From Verrucomicrobiia bacterium (GTDB taxonomy: Bacteria; Verrucomicrobiota; Verrucomicrobiia; Limisphaerales; JAEYXS01), in NCBI GenBank assembly GCA_036405135.1, contig DASWYF010000049.1:1-64000 (forward strand): 64,000 nt of DNA, given 5' to 3'. Positions 33,705 through 43,027 of this stretch are shown here, piece after piece. Under the pieces are notes generated by a model that worked only from the letters and a program-made list of their open reading frames with translations, ran no database searches and was not told the origin of the DNA. A program made the position numbers and the translations under genes. Positions within the stretch are counted from its first letter, which is position 1, and each line of letters starts with the position of its first letter.

Positions 33705-34475
33705 ATGACAGGGAAGCCGATCATCAGCATCAAGGGGCTGGAGAAGTTATACATTCTCGGTGAGGTGGAAGTACGCGCCCTGCGGGGCGTGAGCGTTGAC
33801 ATCGAGGAGGGCAGCTATGTGGCCATCATGGGGCCTTCTGGTTCCGGCAAATCCACCATGCTCAATGTGCTGGGTTGCCTGGATCGTCCTACAGCGGGCG
33901 AGTATTATTTGGGAGATGAGAACGTTGCCACGATGGATGACGATCAGCTTTCGGACATCCGGGGACGTCGGCTTGGTTTCATCTTTCAGTCTTACAATCT
34001 CGTTCACCAATTGACGGTGGTTGAGAATATCTATGTGCCGTTGTTCTACCAGGGCAAAGACCTGAAGGACTATCAGCGGCATTGTGAGCGGCTGGCGGGA
34101 TTGGTGGGCTTGGACAAACGATTAGACCATCGGCCCAAGCAGCTTTCCGGCGGTCAGCAGCAGCGTGTAGCCATCGCGCGTTCATTGGTGAATGATCCAT
34201 TGATGATCCTCGCGGACGAGCCCACGGGTAACTTGGATTCCAAGACGGGCAAGGAAGTGTTGGATCTGATGGACAAGCTGAACGATGCGGGTAAGACCAT
34301 CGTGCTCGTCACCCACGGTCCTGAGGTGGCGGAGCGGGCGCATCGCGTGTTGCACATGAAGGACGGGGTGATCGACCGTGAGGTGATCAATCGCAAGTTC
34401 ACTCCGCGCAAACAGGCGAACAGCGACTGGCTGACGGCCATCGAAAAATCTCTCGGTATCAACTCTGCACCATGA
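33705..34475 (+). CDS. MacB/LolD-type ABC transporter ATPase
   Basis: This is a stand-alone 256-residue ATPase with Walker [10 protein letters not shown] (43-51), signature LSGGQQQRV (147-155), Walker B LMILADEP (166-173) and the TH of the H-loop in VLVTHGP. The ATG at 33705 places a normal N-terminus (MTGKPIISIKGLEKLY). The same frame is open for 114 more codons upstream, but that stretch lies antiparallel in meaning to the adaptor tail and is not coding. The ATGA overlap with the permease implies coupling. Relative to the ATPase at 1782 it has a longer C-terminal extension (about 20 residues). Confidence 0.94.
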   Translation: MTGKPIISIKGLEKLYILGEVEVRALRGVSVDIEEGSYVAIMGPSGSGKSTMLNVLGCLDRPTAGEYYLGDENVATMDDDQLSDIRGRRLGFIFQSYNLVHQLTVVENIYVPLFYQGKDLKDYQRHCERLAGLVGLDKRLDHRPKQLSGGQQQRVAIARSLVNDPLMILADEPTGNLDSKTGKEVLDLMDKLNDAGKTIVLVTHGPEVAERAHRVLHMKDGVIDREVINRKFTPRKQANSDWLTAIEKSLGINSAP

Positions 34476-35767
34476 TCGCCTACCGCGTATTGCGAATCGT
34501 CCAGTTGGGCATCAAGAGCCTCTTGCTTCACAAGATGCGCTCGGCACTGACGATGCTGGGCATCATATTCGGTGTGTGCTCGGTGATCGCGATGCTCGCG
34601 ATCGGTGAAGGTGCTTCCTATGAGGCGCAGGAAACCATCAAGAAGCTGGGCAGTAATAACGTCATCATCCGCAGTGTGAAGCCGCCTGAGGAAACGTCAT
34701 CCAGCGGTGGTGGCAGTGGGCGCCGCAGTTTCGTGAGCGAGCATGGCATCACCTACAAAGATGCCGGCCGTATCCAGGGGACAATCCCGGGTGTCGCGAG
34801 CGTTTTGCCAATGCGAATCATCCGTGACAACGTCATCTTCGACCAGAATAACATCCAGGTGCAGGTGATCGGTACTCATCCGAATTATCCAGAGATGACG
34901 GGAGCGAAAATGATCCGGGGACGTTTCCTCAGCAGCACGGACGAGAGCCGTCAGGCGAATGTGTGTGTGATCACGCTGAGCCTCGCACAACATCTGTTCC
35001 CTTATCAGAACCCGTTGGACGAAGAAGTGCGCATCGGTGCGGATTACTACCAAGTGGTCGGTCTTTTGCAGGAGCAGGGCACGGACAAACAACGGGCGCA
35101 ATCGGGCAATGTGGAAGGGCAGGCGCTGGACAGCAATGTTTACATTCCGCTGGCCACGGCGCGCAGCCGTTTCGGCGATGTGGTGGTGAACCGTTCAGCG
35201 GGCAGCTTCAGTGCCGAGAAGGTGGAGTTGCATCAATTGACGGTGCAGTTTCACGATCCGAAAGCGGTGGAGGCGGCAGTGCCGCAGATTGAGGCGCTCT
35301 TCGGCCGCTTCCACAAGCGCAAGGATTTCGAGTTCATCGTGCCGTTGCAATTGCTGCGTCAGGCGGAGCAGACCAAGCGCATCTTCAACATCGTGCTCGG
35401 TTCCATCGCGGCCATCTCGCTATTGGTCGGTGGCATCGGCATCATGAACATCATGCTCGCGACGGTGACGGAGCGCACGCGCGAGATTGGCGTGCGCCGT
35501 GCGTTGGGTGCGAAGAAGAAGGACATCATCACGCAGTTCCTCGTGGAAACGGTGGTGCTTTCGTTCGGTGGTGGTTTAATCGGTGTGATGGCAGGTGTGA
35601 TCATTCCGTTGCTGGTGTCTCATTTCACGGACATGAAAGCCATCATCACGTGGTGGTCGGTGGTGCTGGCGTTCAGCATCTCCGGATTGATCGGCGTGGT
35701 GTTCGGGATCTATCCGGCGAGCAGCGCGGCGAATTTGGATCCGATTGATGCCTTGCGCCATGAGTAA
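34472..35767 (+). CDS. MacB/FtsX-family ABC permease
   Basis: This has the standard MacB-type topology: N-terminal helix (MRSALTMLGIIFGVCSVIAML), a periplasmic domain of about 230 residues, and three C-terminal helices with GGIGIMNIMLATVTERTREIGVRRALGA. A Gly/Ser-rich linker (SSSGGGSGRRS) sits in the periplasmic domain near residue 75. It is a single permease, so a homodimer is expected here, in contrast to the paired permeases at 2504-5241. With the upstream genes it completes a four-gene tripartite-type pump. A terminator follows at 35775. Confidence 0.93.
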   Translation: MIAYRVLRIVQLGIKSLLLHKMRSALTMLGIIFGVCSVIAMLAIGEGASYEAQETIKKLGSNNVIIRSVKPPEETSSSGGGSGRRSFVSEHGITYKDAGRIQGTIPGVASVLPMRIIRDNVIFDQNNIQVQVIGTHPNYPEMTGAKMIRGRFLSSTDESRQANVCVITLSLAQHLFPYQNPLDEEVRIGADYYQVVGLLQEQGTDKQRAQSGNVEGQALDSNVYIPLATARSRFGDVVVNRSAGSFSAEKVELHQLTVQFHDPKAVEAAVPQIEALFGRFHKRKDFEFIVPLQLLRQAEQTKRIFNIVLGSIAAISLLVGGIGIMNIMLATVTERTREIGVRRALGAKKKDIITQFLVETVVLSFGGGLIGVMAGVIIPLLVSHFTDMKAIITWWSVVLAFSISGLIGVVFGIYPASSAANLDPIDALRHE

Positions 35768-35774
35768 ATAAAAA

Positions 35775-35808
35775 GCCGCGCCAAAGAAATTGGCGCGGCC
35801 GGTGAGTT
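35775..35808. terminator. Bidirectional terminator between convergent genes
   Basis: A perfect 10-base stem (GCCGCGCCAA/TTGGCGCGGC) with a 5-base loop AGAAA lies between the permease (ends 35767) and the PVC heme protein (ends 35820). A-rich sequence precedes it and T residues follow, so it could serve both strands. Confidence 0.8.
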
Positions 35809-35819
35809 TTTCCTCTTAA

Positions 35820-38800
35820 TTAGCGCGTTGCCGCTGTCAGCGGGGCACTCTCAATCTTCGGGCTGGTCCAGAAACCAAATTCCCAAGCCCAATTATTCGC
35901 GCGGTTTTCGAGACGCAGTTCAACCGTTTGGCCGGCGAGCGGAGTGAGGTTGATGTCGATGGCCTGCCATTGGTCTTTGGAACCTTTGATGAGGCGCTTC
36001 TCCAATTCTTTGCCGTTGGCGAGCACGACGAGATCCCAATCACCTTTCTCATGCGCTAACACGTCGAAGAGCAGGCGGGTCTTTTGACCGGCGGGCACGG
36101 CGAACTTGCGGACGAGGGCGGCGCCTTTCTCTTTGGTGTAAGGATGCGTGATGAGCACATTCTGCTTGCCCGCGTAATCGGTCAGGCGATTCGGCGTGGC
36201 CTCAAAATCTGGGGCTTCCACGCGCCATTCGGGATTCCAGTGGGAGACGGATTCCCAGTCCACTTCCTTGTATTTGATCTCGGAGACGGGTTTACCTTTC
36301 GGCTGCGGCGCGGCTTCGGTTTTCTTCTCGGCCGGTTTGCCTTCGGGCAAGGCGTCTTCTTCCAGCCAGGTGAACGGTTTCTTTTCCTGCGGCGGATTTA
36401 GCAGGTAGGCGATCATGTTGCGGAAGTCTTCATCGGACATCTGTTCCAAGCCTTCAGGCATCACGGAGAGTTCGCTCACGCGCATGGTCTTGATGTCGGA
36501 CTTGGCGACGATGTCTTCCTTCGGTCCGGCGGAGAGGATCTTCACGCGGGCATCGTTGTTCTCGATGATGCGTCCAGCGACGATGCGGTCGTCCTTCGTC
36601 TCGATCTCCACGTTCTCATATCCCGCACCGATGATCTGGTTCGGATCAATGATGTTCGCGAGCAGGGCGTTCAAGCTGGATCGACCGACACCAGTGAGGT
36701 CAGGGCCGACATCCGCGCCTTCACCGTAGAGCTTGTGGCAGGTGAAGCAGGTACGCTGGGCGATCTCGTGACCGGCCTTGAGGTCCGGTTGCTTTTTAGA
36801 ATCAAGAATCATCTTGCGCTTAGCGGCGATGAGTTTCGTCTTATCAGCATCGGCATCGCGGACGCGACCGAAGACGAGTTGCGCGCGGCGGGCGAGCATG
36901 CCGTAATCCGCCTGCGAACGCATCATAGTGCGGATGCCCGTGGCGGAGACATCGGTGGTGGCGACTTGCTTCTGCTCCAGCGCGGAGAGAAGGGTGGAAG
37001 CCCAGCGATCGCGGGTGGTCATGATGTCGGCAGCCGCACGACGGACGGGCGGAGTGAAGTTGCCCCAGCGCGCGAGAATCTCGTTCGGCAAGGCATCGCC
37101 GCCGATCTCGGCCAAGGCGCGTAAGGCTTCCATGGCGAGAGAGTCGGGATTTTTCACGCTGATGACTTGGAGGAAAGCATCTCGCGCGGCCTGGTTCTTA
37201 AGCTGGCGGACGACCTGCATTGCTTCACGACGTTTCTCGATCGTGGCGCTCTGGTCATTCACCAATTTCACGCTACCTTGCACGGCGGCGGCATTGCCCC
37301 AGAGAGTGCCGAGACGTTGAGCACGCTCTTTCACTTGCGCATCGCTGCTGGCGAGGAGTTTGTTCAGCACCGCAGTCGTATCGCCGGAGGGGACGATGGC
37401 TTTGCCCTTTTGGCCTTCGAGCAAGCCGTTCAGGGCGGCGACGGTGAGGGCGGCATCCTGATCAAGCAGCTTGCCGATAACCTCGGTGGCTTGCACGAGC
37501 AACTCCGGCTTGTTCAGGTCGCAAACGCGGCGCATGAGCTTTTGCGTGAGCTGGCCGGAGAGGGGCATGTTCTTGGCTGCGCTTTCGACGGTCCATTGGA
37601 AGGCGACATCGACTGCTTCCGGGATGAGCGGTTCCGCGGCAAACCAGATCATGAAGGGGATGAGCGGGTCTTTGCCATCGCGCGAGGCTTCGATGAGGTT
37701 TGGGATGACATCGCCCAGGTCCACTTGCTTGGCAGGCGGAGTATTCACGGTGAGTGAACCGCTGGTGAACTGGCGCACAGCTGTGGCGACAGCCAAACGT
37801 ACAGATGGATCGGGGTCTTTTGCGAGTGTTTCGAGTGCGGTGATCTCATCCTTCGTGCCGACATTGCGTTCACCGATGAGGCGGGCGCACCAATTACGGA
37901 TCGCGGGTTCGCGATCGGTGCCCGCGGCGAGCAGCACGTCATCATTCAAGTAACCGGAGCTGTGCATGGTCCAGAGGGCGGCCAGGCGGGCTTCGAGTGT
38001 GGTGCCGTTCTTGAACAACTGCTGCAGGTGGCCCATCACGGTGTTGTCGCGACGTTCGTTGAGGAATTGTTGAGCAGTGCGGCGTTGCCAGACGTTCGAA
38101 TGAGCGAGGAGCTTCACGAGTTCTGCGCTCGGGAGCTTGGCGAGGTTCATGTCTTTGCTCGGGCGGCTCATGATGGGTTTGCCCTTTTCCTTGCCGGTGT
38201 AAACGACGCGCCAGATGCGGCCGTAGGTGCGGTCCACACCCTCTGGGTCGGCACGGGCGTTCTGGTAGCACGGATACTTGTCATACCAGTCACCGAGCCA
38301 GATGTTGCCGTCAGGACCGGTTTGAATGCTGATGGGGCGGAACCAGCCGTCATTCGCGCGAACGAAATCAGGACGGTCACTGGCGGTGAAGCTGGAGCCG
38401 TTGGGCTTGAGTTCATCCATATGCACGGAGCTGTCATGGATGTTGCCCATGAAAATCTTACCCGTGTAGGACTGGGGATATTGGTTGCCCTGATAGACCT
38501 GCACACCGCAGTAGGCGGCGCGGAAATGTTTGTGATCCACAATGCTCGCCAGACCGCCGCGCGGTGAGTGCATGTCGGCATAGCCGTAGGGATTCGCCCA
38601 GATGCCGCCTTGGCGGACGAACTGGCCACCGGGAGCCATGTGGAAGAGGTGATCGATGACGCAGGCGCTGACGAAAGCATTGCCCGCGCGATCGAAGTCC
38701 ACGCCCCAAGGATTGCTGGTGCCGTCGGCGAACACCTCGAACTTGCGCGTCTGCGGATGCCAACGCGCCACGGCGGCGTTCATCACCACGCCGGGGTCAT

Positions 38801-39410
38801 TCGGCTTTTTCGGATCTTTCACGAGAGAATGCGTGAAGACGCCGTGAGTCATGTAGAGATGACCATCCGGTCCCCAAGTGAAACCGTTCAGCAATTCGTG
38901 ACGGTCCTCGAGGCCGAAGCCGGTCATGACGACTTCGCTGGTGTCGGCTTTGTCGTCACCGTTCGTATCTTTCAGGAAGAGCAGGTGAGGGGCTTGGCCC
39001 ACGTAGGCACCGCCGTTGCCGAGGATGATGGCGGTGGCGAGGTTCAGGCCATCAGCGAAGGTGGTCACCTTGTCGGCGCGGCCATCGCCATCGGTGTCTT
39101 CGAGAATCTTTACGGTATCACGGGGCTTCGCGCCTTTCGGAGCGCCGAGGGGGTATTCGTAGAGTTCCACCACCCAGAGGCGGCCACGTTCATCCCAAGT
39201 CATCGCCACGGGATTCACGACCATAGGCTCGGAGGCGAAGAGGCGCACCTCGAAGCCTTCTGGCACGGTGAATTTCTTCTGCGCTTCAGCGGGCGGCAGG
39301 GGCTCTGAAGCAGTCGGCGCGTAAACGCCGGTGAGTTGTTTGCCCTGGCCGAACGCAGCGAGCGTTCCACCCAAGAACAGCAATGAGGCAAAGAGATGAC
39401 GGACATTCAT
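35820..39410 (-). CDS. PVC-type dehydrogenase/HEAT/c-heme protein with extra C-terminal domain
   Basis: At 1196 residues this is the largest of the three PVC heme proteins here. The order is: signal peptide, beta-propeller with EDTDGDGRADK and KDTNGDDKADT calcium-type loops, HEAT-like helices (about 440-830), then the heme domain with CFTCH at 888-892 and MPEGLEQMSDEDFRNMIAYLL. After a Lys/Glu/Pro-rich linker comes a C-terminal domain of about 150 residues (from VDWESVSHWNPEW to the end) that looks like a jelly-roll, carbohydrate-binding-like module with an NWAWEFGFW ending. The protein likely oxidises a carbohydrate at the cell surface. The start at 39410 leads directly into the signal peptide. 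Confidence 0.92.
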   Translation of the reverse strand: MNVRHLFASLLFLGGTLAAFGQGKQLTGVYAPTASEPLPPAEAQKKFTVPEGFEVRLFASEPMVVNPVAMTWDERGRLWVVELYEYPLGAPKGAKPRDTVKILEDTDGDGRADKVTTFADGLNLATAIILGNGGAYVGQAPHLLFLKDTNGDDKADTSEVVMTGFGLEDRHELLNGFTWGPDGHLYMTHGVFTHSLVKDPKKPNDPGVVMNAAVARWHPQTRKFEVFADGTSNPWGVDFDRAGNAFVSACVIDHLFHMAPGGQFVRQGGIWANPYGYADMHSPRGGLASIVDHKHFRAAYCGVQVYQGNQYPQSYTGKIFMGNIHDSSVHMDELKPNGSSFTASDRPDFVRANDGWFRPISIQTGPDGNIWLGDWYDKYPCYQNARADPEGVDRTYGRIWRVVYTGKEKGKPIMSRPSKDMNLAKLPSAELVKLLAHSNVWQRRTAQQFLNERRDNTVMGHLQQLFKNGTTLEARLAALWTMHSSGYLNDDVLLAAGTDREPAIRNWCARLIGERNVGTKDEITALETLAKDPDPSVRLAVATAVRQFTSGSLTVNTPPAKQVDLGDVIPNLIEASRDGKDPLIPFMIWFAAEPLIPEAVDVAFQWTVESAAKNMPLSGQLTQKLMRRVCDLNKPELLVQATEVIGKLLDQDAALTVAALNGLLEGQKGKAIVPSGDTTAVLNKLLASSDAQVKERAQRLGTLWGNAAAVQGSVKLVNDQSATIEKRREAMQVVRQLKNQAARDAFLQVISVKNPDSLAMEALRALAEIGGDALPNEILARWGNFTPPVRRAAADIMTTRDRWASTLLSALEQKQVATTDVSATGIRTMMRSQADYGMLARRAQLVFGRVRDADADKTKLIAAKRKMILDSKKQPDLKAGHEIAQRTCFTCHKLYGEGADVGPDLTGVGRSSLNALLANIIDPNQIIGAGYENVEIETKDDRIVAGRIIENNDARVKILSAGPKEDIVAKSDIKTMRVSELSVMPEGLEQMSDEDFRNMIAYLLNPPQEKKPFTWLEEDALPEGKPAEKKTEAAPQPKGKPVSEIKYKEVDWESVSHWNPEWRVEAPDFEATPNRLTDYAGKQNVLITHPYTKEKGAALVRKFAVPAGQKTRLLFDVLAHEKGDWDLVVLANGKELEKRLIKGSKDQWQAIDINLTPLAGQTVELRLENRANNWAWEFGFWTSPKIESAPLTAATR

Positions 39411-39516
39411 AAAGTGAAAGTCCGCCTATCATGAACGCAAATCAGAAACGTTCAACGGAGGAGACGCACATGGGCATATCTGGAATCAACATCAATGCGC
39501 GTTTTGTTGATTGAGA

Positions 39517-40500
39517 TCACTTGGTGTTCAGTTGAGTGGCATATACTCGCAGCAAGAGTGCGCTGGAGCGCAGCTCTACTGGTATGGGAACGGTTGTCTG
39601 CGGGGCGGTTCCAGTGACGGCTAGCTTTTTAAACAACTGGCCTGAGTAAGATAAGAATTCGACTGTATAGGACGTGTCTTTCTGTGAGGGAAATACAGCG
39701 GCGAGTTTGCCGTCTTCCATGACCAGTGAAGTCTTTATCGAAGGTTCTATACGTGCAGCTCGACTGGAGGTGGCACTAAGCGCAGCGGAAGAAAGAACGG
39801 TTTCTCCTACTCGCACACGGAAGAAAGGTCCTGATTCATTCAAAGAGGTGAAACTGGCAGTACCAGATGGAGCTTGAAACGTGGTCGCCTCACGCCACTC
39901 GGCCAGATCACTACTGGCTTCCAAAACGTATGTGGCAGATGTCTGCAAGTTAAGCGAGATGCCAGTCACTTTTACGGTGTCATGGAGAAGGTTGGTGATT
40001 TTGAGGTCTGGATTCTGGCTCTTGGCTGTAAAAACTGGCTCTGAACCATCAGCATATTCCGGTGGGCAGGGAACCAAGCAGTAAATTATTCCAGTGGCTT
40101 GAACAGGAATTCCATATTCCGGGTGCGGTGTGGTAATTCCCAGATAAATGCCCAAAGGATCCATTCTGAAATGCCGATAAGGGCTGCGGCAGCGGAAAAC
40201 ATGCACTGAAGGACGGGTTAGAGATGTTACTGGATTCCAAATTGCTTCACCAGAAGAGGGAATGGTAACCCAACCTTCAGGAGCTTCCATTTCTTGTACT
40301 GACCCAAAGTGTACTACAAAATAGTTGATCTCAAAAGAAGTCGCAAAATGATGCGTTGGAAGCGTTATCGTGTAGCGAAACCAGCCGTCCCCTTCATACC
40401 GGCTCTCCAACTCGAGAGAGTTACTTGCACAGAATCCCTTCATGCTGGACAGCAGAGTCAGCAGGATTAGCCAGAGCTTGGCTGAAGAACCCTTGGGCAT
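39517..40500 (-). CDS. Secreted protein with two Ig-like/FN3-like C-terminal modules, unknown function
   Basis: A signal peptide (LWLILLTLLSSMKGFCAS) precedes a beta-rich protein of 327 residues. The segment QTSATYVLEASSDLAEWREATTF is the 'ASTDLvNW' motif very common in secreted verrucomicrobial proteins and repeats in a second form (DTSYTVEFLSYSGQLFKKL). No catalytic motif is seen. Codon use is more A/T-rich than in the flanking genes. It is transcribed towards the PVC heme protein with a 106-base gap. Confidence 0.7.
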   Translation of the reverse strand: MPKGSSAKLWLILLTLLSSMKGFCASNSLELESRYEGDGWFRYTITLPTHHFATSFEINYFVVHFGSVQEMEAPEGWVTIPSSGEAIWNPVTSLTRPSVHVFRCRSPYRHFRMDPLGIYLGITTPHPEYGIPVQATGIIYCLVPCPPEYADGSEPVFTAKSQNPDLKITNLLHDTVKVTGISLNLQTSATYVLEASSDLAEWREATTFQAPSGTASFTSLNESGPFFRVRVGETVLSSAALSATSSRAARIEPSIKTSLVMEDGKLAAVFPSQKDTSYTVEFLSYSGQLFKKLAVTGTAPQTTVPIPVELRSSALLLRVYATQLNTK

Positions 40501-40638
40501 AGTCTCAATATGCTAATCGGCGAATGGCTGCGTTCAAGCCACAATTCCATGGAGAAACTCTGATTTTGCTCCCAAATCGCTTTGACTCTATCCCTTCAAT
40601 CATTAGCCTGTTGGGAAATCCGAAAGCGCAGAAATACT

Positions 40639-41490
40639 ATGAGATTTGGCATCAATTCATTCCTTTACGTTTCACCGTTCGTCACGGAGAGCACCAAGCT
40701 CTTCAAGCAATTCAAGAAATGGGGCTTCGAGACCGTGGAGATCCCGGTGGAAGATCCTTCCCACATCGATCCGGCCAAGCTGAAGGCGGAAGCGGCTAAG
40801 GCGGGCATCGCCATCGGTTCCATCTGCGCGTGCATGGGCCCGGGACGTGATTTCCGCGGGACTGCTGAAGAACAGAAGGTGGCGACGGATTATGTGATGA
40901 CCCTGATCGATCAAGCCTCTGCCATGGGTTGCCCGCGCATCATCGGTCCCATCTACTCCGTGGTGGGAAAGGCGGATGCGGTGGAACCGGCGCAACAGAA
41001 GGTGGAGTTCGACCTCGTGGTGAAGAACCTCAAGCCGATCGCGAAGTATGCCGAATCCAAGGGCGTGCTGCTGTGCATCGAACCGTTGAACCGTTTTGAA
41101 ACGGACTTCCTCAATACGTGCGACAAGGGCTTGAAGCTCATCAAGGCCATCGGCAGCAAGGCGGTGACGCTGCATCTCGATACGTTCCACATGAACATCG
41201 AGGAGAAGAACCAGGCGGCGGCCATCCTCAAGGCGGGCAAGAACCTCGGTCACTTCCATGCGTGCGGCAGCGATCGTGGCACGCCGGGTGGCGATCATAT
41301 CGACTGGAAGCCGATCGTGGCCGCGCTGAAGAAAATCAATTATCAGGGTGACGTGGTGATCGAGTCCTTCACGACGGATGTGAAGGTCATCGCCCGCGCG
41401 GCGGCCATCTGGCGCAAGATCGAGCCGAACCGCAATGACATCGCGGTGAAGGGCCTGGCGAACTTGAAGAAGTTCTTCAAGAAGAAGTAA
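40639..41490 (+). CDS. D-psicose/D-tagatose 3-epimerase-like sugar epimerase
   Basis: This is a 283-residue TIM barrel of the DTE/DPE family. The metal and catalytic residues fall at Glu148 (CIEPLNRFETD), Asp181 (HLDTFHMNIEE), His207 (HFHACGSDRGTPGG) and Glu242 (VIESF). Their spacing of 33, 26 and 35 residues equals that of the Agrobacterium psicose epimerase. HLDTFHMNIEE and SDRGTPGGDHIDW are family signatures. The enzyme should interconvert ketohexoses at C3. No signal peptide is present. ATG 40639 is preferred over 40582, which precedes a non-homologous extension. A REP palindrome and a terminator follow. Confidence 0.9.
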   Translation: MRFGINSFLYVSPFVTESTKLFKQFKKWGFETVEIPVEDPSHIDPAKLKAEAAKAGIAIGSICACMGPGRDFRGTAEEQKVATDYVMTLIDQASAMGCPRIIGPIYSVVGKADAVEPAQQKVEFDLVVKNLKPIAKYAESKGVLLCIEPLNRFETDFLNTCDKGLKLIKAIGSKAVTLHLDTFHMNIEEKNQAAAILKAGKNLGHFHACGSDRGTPGGDHIDWKPIVAALKKINYQGDVVIESFTTDVKVIARAAAIWRKIEPNRNDIAVKGLANLKKFFKKK

Positions 41491-41492
41491 GG

Positions 41493-41510
41493 CCCGCGCT
41501 ATAGCGCGGG
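41493..41510. repeat. Perfect 18-base palindrome CCCGCGCTATAGCGCGGG
   Basis: This perfect palindrome begins 3 bases after the epimerase stop and is followed by AATGACGAATTCCGAAGCACGA, a low-complexity repeat. It could be a REP-type element or the binding site of a dimeric protein. Confidence 0.5.
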
Positions 41511-41541
41511 AATGACGAATTCCGAAGCACGAATGACGAAG

Positions 41542-41569
41542 CCCTGGATGAGAGATCATCCGGGGTTTT
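41542..41569 (+). terminator. Rho-independent terminator after the epimerase
   Basis: A 10-base stem CCCTGGATGA/TCATCCGGGG (one G-T pair) with loop GAGA is followed by four T residues and a further T-rich stretch. Confidence 0.8.
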
Positions 41570-41707
41570 AATTTCTAATGTAGAGCTCGCTTCTCTTTCC
41601 GTTTAGGGAAAAGGAAGTTGATTCATTTGGATGTGTTAGCGCGTATTGAAGAAGGAGGCACTTTGACGAAAAGAGTTGGGGCTCGACGGAGTCTCGCCCT
41701 ACCACGC

Positions 41708-42817
41708 TTACTTCTTCTTCAATGAAGAGAGATACTCGACCAAGTCCACCAGTTCTTGCGTGCTCATGGTCATCTGGAGGCCGGCGGGCATGATGGAGAG
41801 TTTCATGGTCGAGCGGCTCTTGAGGTCGGCTTTGGCGACTTTGCGGACGATGGTGGTGGCGTCTTTCACGCTAATGGAATCGGAGGTCTCGCTGACGATG
41901 AGGCCGTAGATCTCGTCGCCGTTTTTGAGTTTGATCTCCCAGGATTCGTAGCCGAAGGAGATGCCGGCGCTGGGTTCAAGGATGGATTCGTAGAGCGCGT
42001 CCTTGCCGAGTTTGGTGCCGATCTCGGAGAGGGCGGGACCGAAGTCGCGACCTTGGCCGTTCACGACGTGGCAGGTGGCGCAGGTGGATTGCACGCGGAA
42101 GAAGACGCCTTCGCCGCGTTTCACATCACCTTTCATGGTGAGCAACTGGCTGACGGCGGGCAGAGGCTGGGCGTTGCCGGAGAGGGGCAAAGGCAACACG
42201 TCAGCGGCTTCCTTCTGCACGTTCGGGAAGCGGGAAGCGTTGAGCTCCGTGGTGGCGATGAAGCGCAGGTCAGCAGGAAGCTTGTCTTCCTTGGCGAGCT
42301 TGAGGATGGCTTGCGCGCCGGATTGGACTTTGGCAGCGCCTTTCACGGCTTGGCGGCGGATGGTGAGGTCGCGTTTCAGGTCGATGATCAAGGGGAGGAG
42401 GAGCTTCTCGGCGTTTTGGCCACCGACATTGCCGGTGGCATCGACGAGGCTGGTGATGCGGGTGACGTTGGTCTTGGCGAGTTCGGCTTGGACGAGAGTG
42501 AGGCCGTTGTTCGCGAAGAGGGCGCGCAGGGCTTCGACGCCAAGCTGGTCGTTCGGTTTCTGGATGGCGAGCTCGAGCAGGTCGGGATTGCGGTCGGTGA
42601 CCTTGAAGCGTTGCACGAGGTCCACGAATTCAGCGGTGCCTTTGGAGCTGTCCAATACGCGGGTGAGCGCGGCTTTGAGTTCAGGCTGCTCATTGATTTT
42701 ATTCGCGGGCAGGCGGCTGAGGGCTTCGCTGATGATGGCGGACTGGTTGGCATCGGCGGCGGTGAGGGTGCCTGCGCTTAAAGCCAAATAGCAGATGAAT
42801 GGAGCAAATGCTTTCAT
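41708..42817 (-). CDS. Short PVC-type c-heme protein with HEAT-like region
   Basis: A signal peptide (FICYLALSAGTLTAADA) is followed by about 200 residues of HEAT-like helices and a heme domain with CATCH at 246-250. The ending LSIMPAGLQMTMSTQELVDLVEYL is the TIGR02603 family close. It lacks the beta-propeller dehydrogenase part of the two larger proteins at 13461 and 35820, so it would only carry electrons or serve as a partner subunit. It stands alone, 200 bases from its neighbours. Confidence 0.9.
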   Translation of the reverse strand: MKAFAPFICYLALSAGTLTAADANQSAIISEALSRLPANKINEQPELKAALTRVLDSSKGTAEFVDLVQRFKVTDRNPDLLELAIQKPNDQLGVEALRALFANNGLTLVQAELAKTNVTRITSLVDATGNVGGQNAEKLLLPLIIDLKRDLTIRRQAVKGAAKVQSGAQAILKLAKEDKLPADLRFIATTELNASRFPNVQKEAADVLPLPLSGNAQPLPAVSQLLTMKGDVKRGEGVFFRVQSTCATCHVVNGQGRDFGPALSEIGTKLGKDALYESILEPSAGISFGYESWEIKLKNGDEIYGLIVSETSDSISVKDATTIVRKVAKADLKSRSTMKLSIMPAGLQMTMSTQELVDLVEYLSSLKKK

Positions 42818-42975
42818 GCCTAAATTGTCTGTTGCAAGACGGTGTTATCGGTGTTTCTGGGAAAGATGTCTACCGTCACTTGCACCGGACAACAACAATC
42901 TCTCCCAATATCGGCAAAGTGTTTTCCAAACCCTGAGAATCAACCAAGTGTTGCGAGAGGATTTGGTACAATAAG

Positions 42976-43013
42976 AAAGGCCGCCGTGGAACACTTTTCC
43001 GCGGCGGCCTTTT
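42976..43013 (-). terminator. Terminator after the SYLF gene
   Basis: A perfect 11-base stem (AAAGGCCGCCG/CGGCGGCCTTT) flanks a loop with its own inner pairing. On the minus strand a T-rich run follows. Confidence 0.85.
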
Positions 43014-43027
43014 CTGAATTGCGGTGG

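Noticed and set aside
41756-42781. 341-codon plus-strand ORF
   Set aside because: It is an antisense shadow of the short PVC heme protein, which has a CxxCH motif and signal peptide.
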